This document shows, in pieces, positions 47,460 to 48,062 of a DNA stretch of 48,062 nucleotides (positions are counted from its first letter, which is position 1; each line of letters begins with the position of its first letter). Where the stretch lies: positions 1-48,062 of the forward strand of contig NZ_BAOL01000011.1 of NCBI RefSeq assembly GCF_000350145.1. The letters run 5' to 3'. The position numbers were made by a program, and so were the translations under genes. Origin of the DNA: Ilumatobacter nonamiensis YM16-303 (GTDB lineage Bacteria > Actinomycetota > Acidimicrobiia > Acidimicrobiales > Ilumatobacteraceae). The notes beneath the pieces were generated by a model. It worked only from the letters and a program-made list of their open reading frames with translations. It searched no databases and had not been told where the DNA came from.

Positions 47460-48062
47460 ATGGCGGGTCCCGCACACGACATCCAGATCCTGTGCGTGTG
47501 CACCCACAACCGGACTCGGTCGGTGATGATGGCCGCGCTCCTCGGGGGACATCTCGAAGCGGTGGGGATCAACGCCTCGGTGACGTCAGCGGGACTTCAC
47601 CGTGACGCAAACCCCGCCACCGACGGCGCAATTCGTCAGATGGCCTTGCGCGGCTACGACGTCCGGTGGCACGTCGGGCACCGGATCAACCGCGACGACG
47701 TCGAAGATACCGACCTCATCCTCACCGCCGAGGTTCTCCACGTGGCCGAAATCGCCGGCATCTGGCACGACACCTTCGAGCGAGCGTTCACGCTCCCCGA
47801 GTTCGTCGCCAACACGGACGAGTCACCCCAGGGCCTGACGTTGCCCGGCCTTCTGGAGCGCATCAACGTCGGACGCCCCACGGCCCTCGACTACCTGGAT
47901 GCCCGAATCGGCGAACTCCACGATCCAACCGGCGAAGGCCCCGCGCAATGGGAGGCCAGCGTGGAGCGGATCGACGATCTGACCGGGCGCGTCGCCGCGA
48001 AGCTCGCAACGCTCGATCTCGTCGGCACCGACCGCGCCATCGGGTGTCAGACACAGGATGGC
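47460..48062 (+). CDS. Low-molecular-weight protein tyrosine phosphatase, 3' end cut by window
   Basis: From ATG 47460 the frame stays open to the last base, so at least 201 residues are present and no stop is seen. The N-terminal motif ILCVCTHNRTRSVMMAALL contains the CX5R signature (Cys-Thr-His-Asn-Arg-Thr-Arg-Ser) of this family, with TSAGLHRDANP after it. The region DPTGEGPAQWEASVERID matches the late Asp-Pro loop with the general acid. In polysaccharide loci such phosphatases dephosphorylate the BY-kinase or other regulators; here the candidate partner is the Wzz/BY-kinase-like protein at 31542-33203. It is divergent from the aminotransferase, with an 80-bp gap. Confidence 0.86.
   Translation, partial: MAGPAHDIQILCVCTHNRTRSVMMAALLGGHLEAVGINASVTSAGLHRDANPATDGAIRQMALRGYDVRWHVGHRINRDDVEDTDLILTAEVLHVAEIAGIWHDTFERAFTLPEFVANTDESPQGLTLPGLLERINVGRPTALDYLDARIGELHDPTGEGPAQWEASVERIDDLTGRVAAKLATLDLVGTDRAIGCQTQDG

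Noticed and set aside
1-48062. Insertion sequences, phage genes, tRNA or rRNA genes
   Set aside because: No transposase, integrase, phage structural gene or RNA gene could be recognised.

Overview
The window is high-GC DNA with frequent GTG starts, many 4-nt stop/start overlaps, Tat and lipoprotein export signals and an actinobacterial-type lasso peptide leader. This suggests an actinomycete, possibly a marine or soil member of the Acidimicrobiia (Ilumatobacter-like). The lineage is an inference from gene style; I saw no marker gene. A run of G at bases 1-11 looks like a contig edge.

Layout. (1) 424-4851 is a divergent cassette of unknown function. One arm holds a PqqD-like protein, a nucleotidyltransferase-like protein, an HPr-kinase-like protein, a possible 28-residue peptide and a Tat-exported protein. 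The other arm holds a second PqqD-like protein and a protein resembling an HPr-kinase fold without its P-loop. (2) 4925-8220 encodes two overlapping lipoproteins, a beta-propeller and a seven-repeat FG-GAP/VCBS protein. (3) 8228-22816 is a glycan assembly region with GT4 and GT2 glycosyltransferases, an ABC exporter, an APH-like kinase, an FkbH-like HAD protein with an acyl carrier protein, a polysaccharide deacetylase and a serine-acetyltransferase-like enzyme. (4) 22817-31424 holds a decayed methyltransferase, an OafA-type acyltransferase with an SGNH domain, and a sugar-nucleotide set (SDR, DUF4910 aminopeptidase-like protein, RmlC-like epimerase, C-methyltransferase, RfbF-like cytidylyltransferase, NAD-dependent epimerase). 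(5) 31542-37788 holds a Wzz/BY-kinase-like protein, a Wzy-like membrane protein, a GT4-GNAT fusion and a GT2. (6) 37933-44255 is a complete lasso peptide cluster: B1 (PqqD-like), B2 protease, HPr-kinase-like tailoring kinase, cyclase, a 38-codon precursor gene, ABC exporter and nucleotidyltransferase. (7) 44577-48062 returns to sugar and polysaccharide functions: epimerase, membrane protein, DegT aminotransferase, and a low-molecular-weight tyrosine phosphatase that runs off the end.

How it works together. Regions 3-5 and 7 read as one exopolysaccharide or surface-glycan locus: sugar-nucleotide synthesis, sequential glycosyl transfer, acyl, glyceryl and acetyl decoration, polymerisation, chain-length control and phosphatase regulation. 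The lasso cluster is inserted in it. The predicted product is an 18-residue core with a Gly1-Asp9 nine-residue ring and a C-terminal Ser. That Ser is a natural target for the linked kinase and, after it, the nucleotidyltransferase.

The most novel part is the first cassette. It carries the same PqqD, kinase and nucleotidyltransferase modules as the lasso cluster but has no cyclase, no B2 protease and no recognisable lasso precursor. It may be a distinct peptide- or protein-modifying system whose substrate is either the small coupled ORF or the Tat-exported protein.
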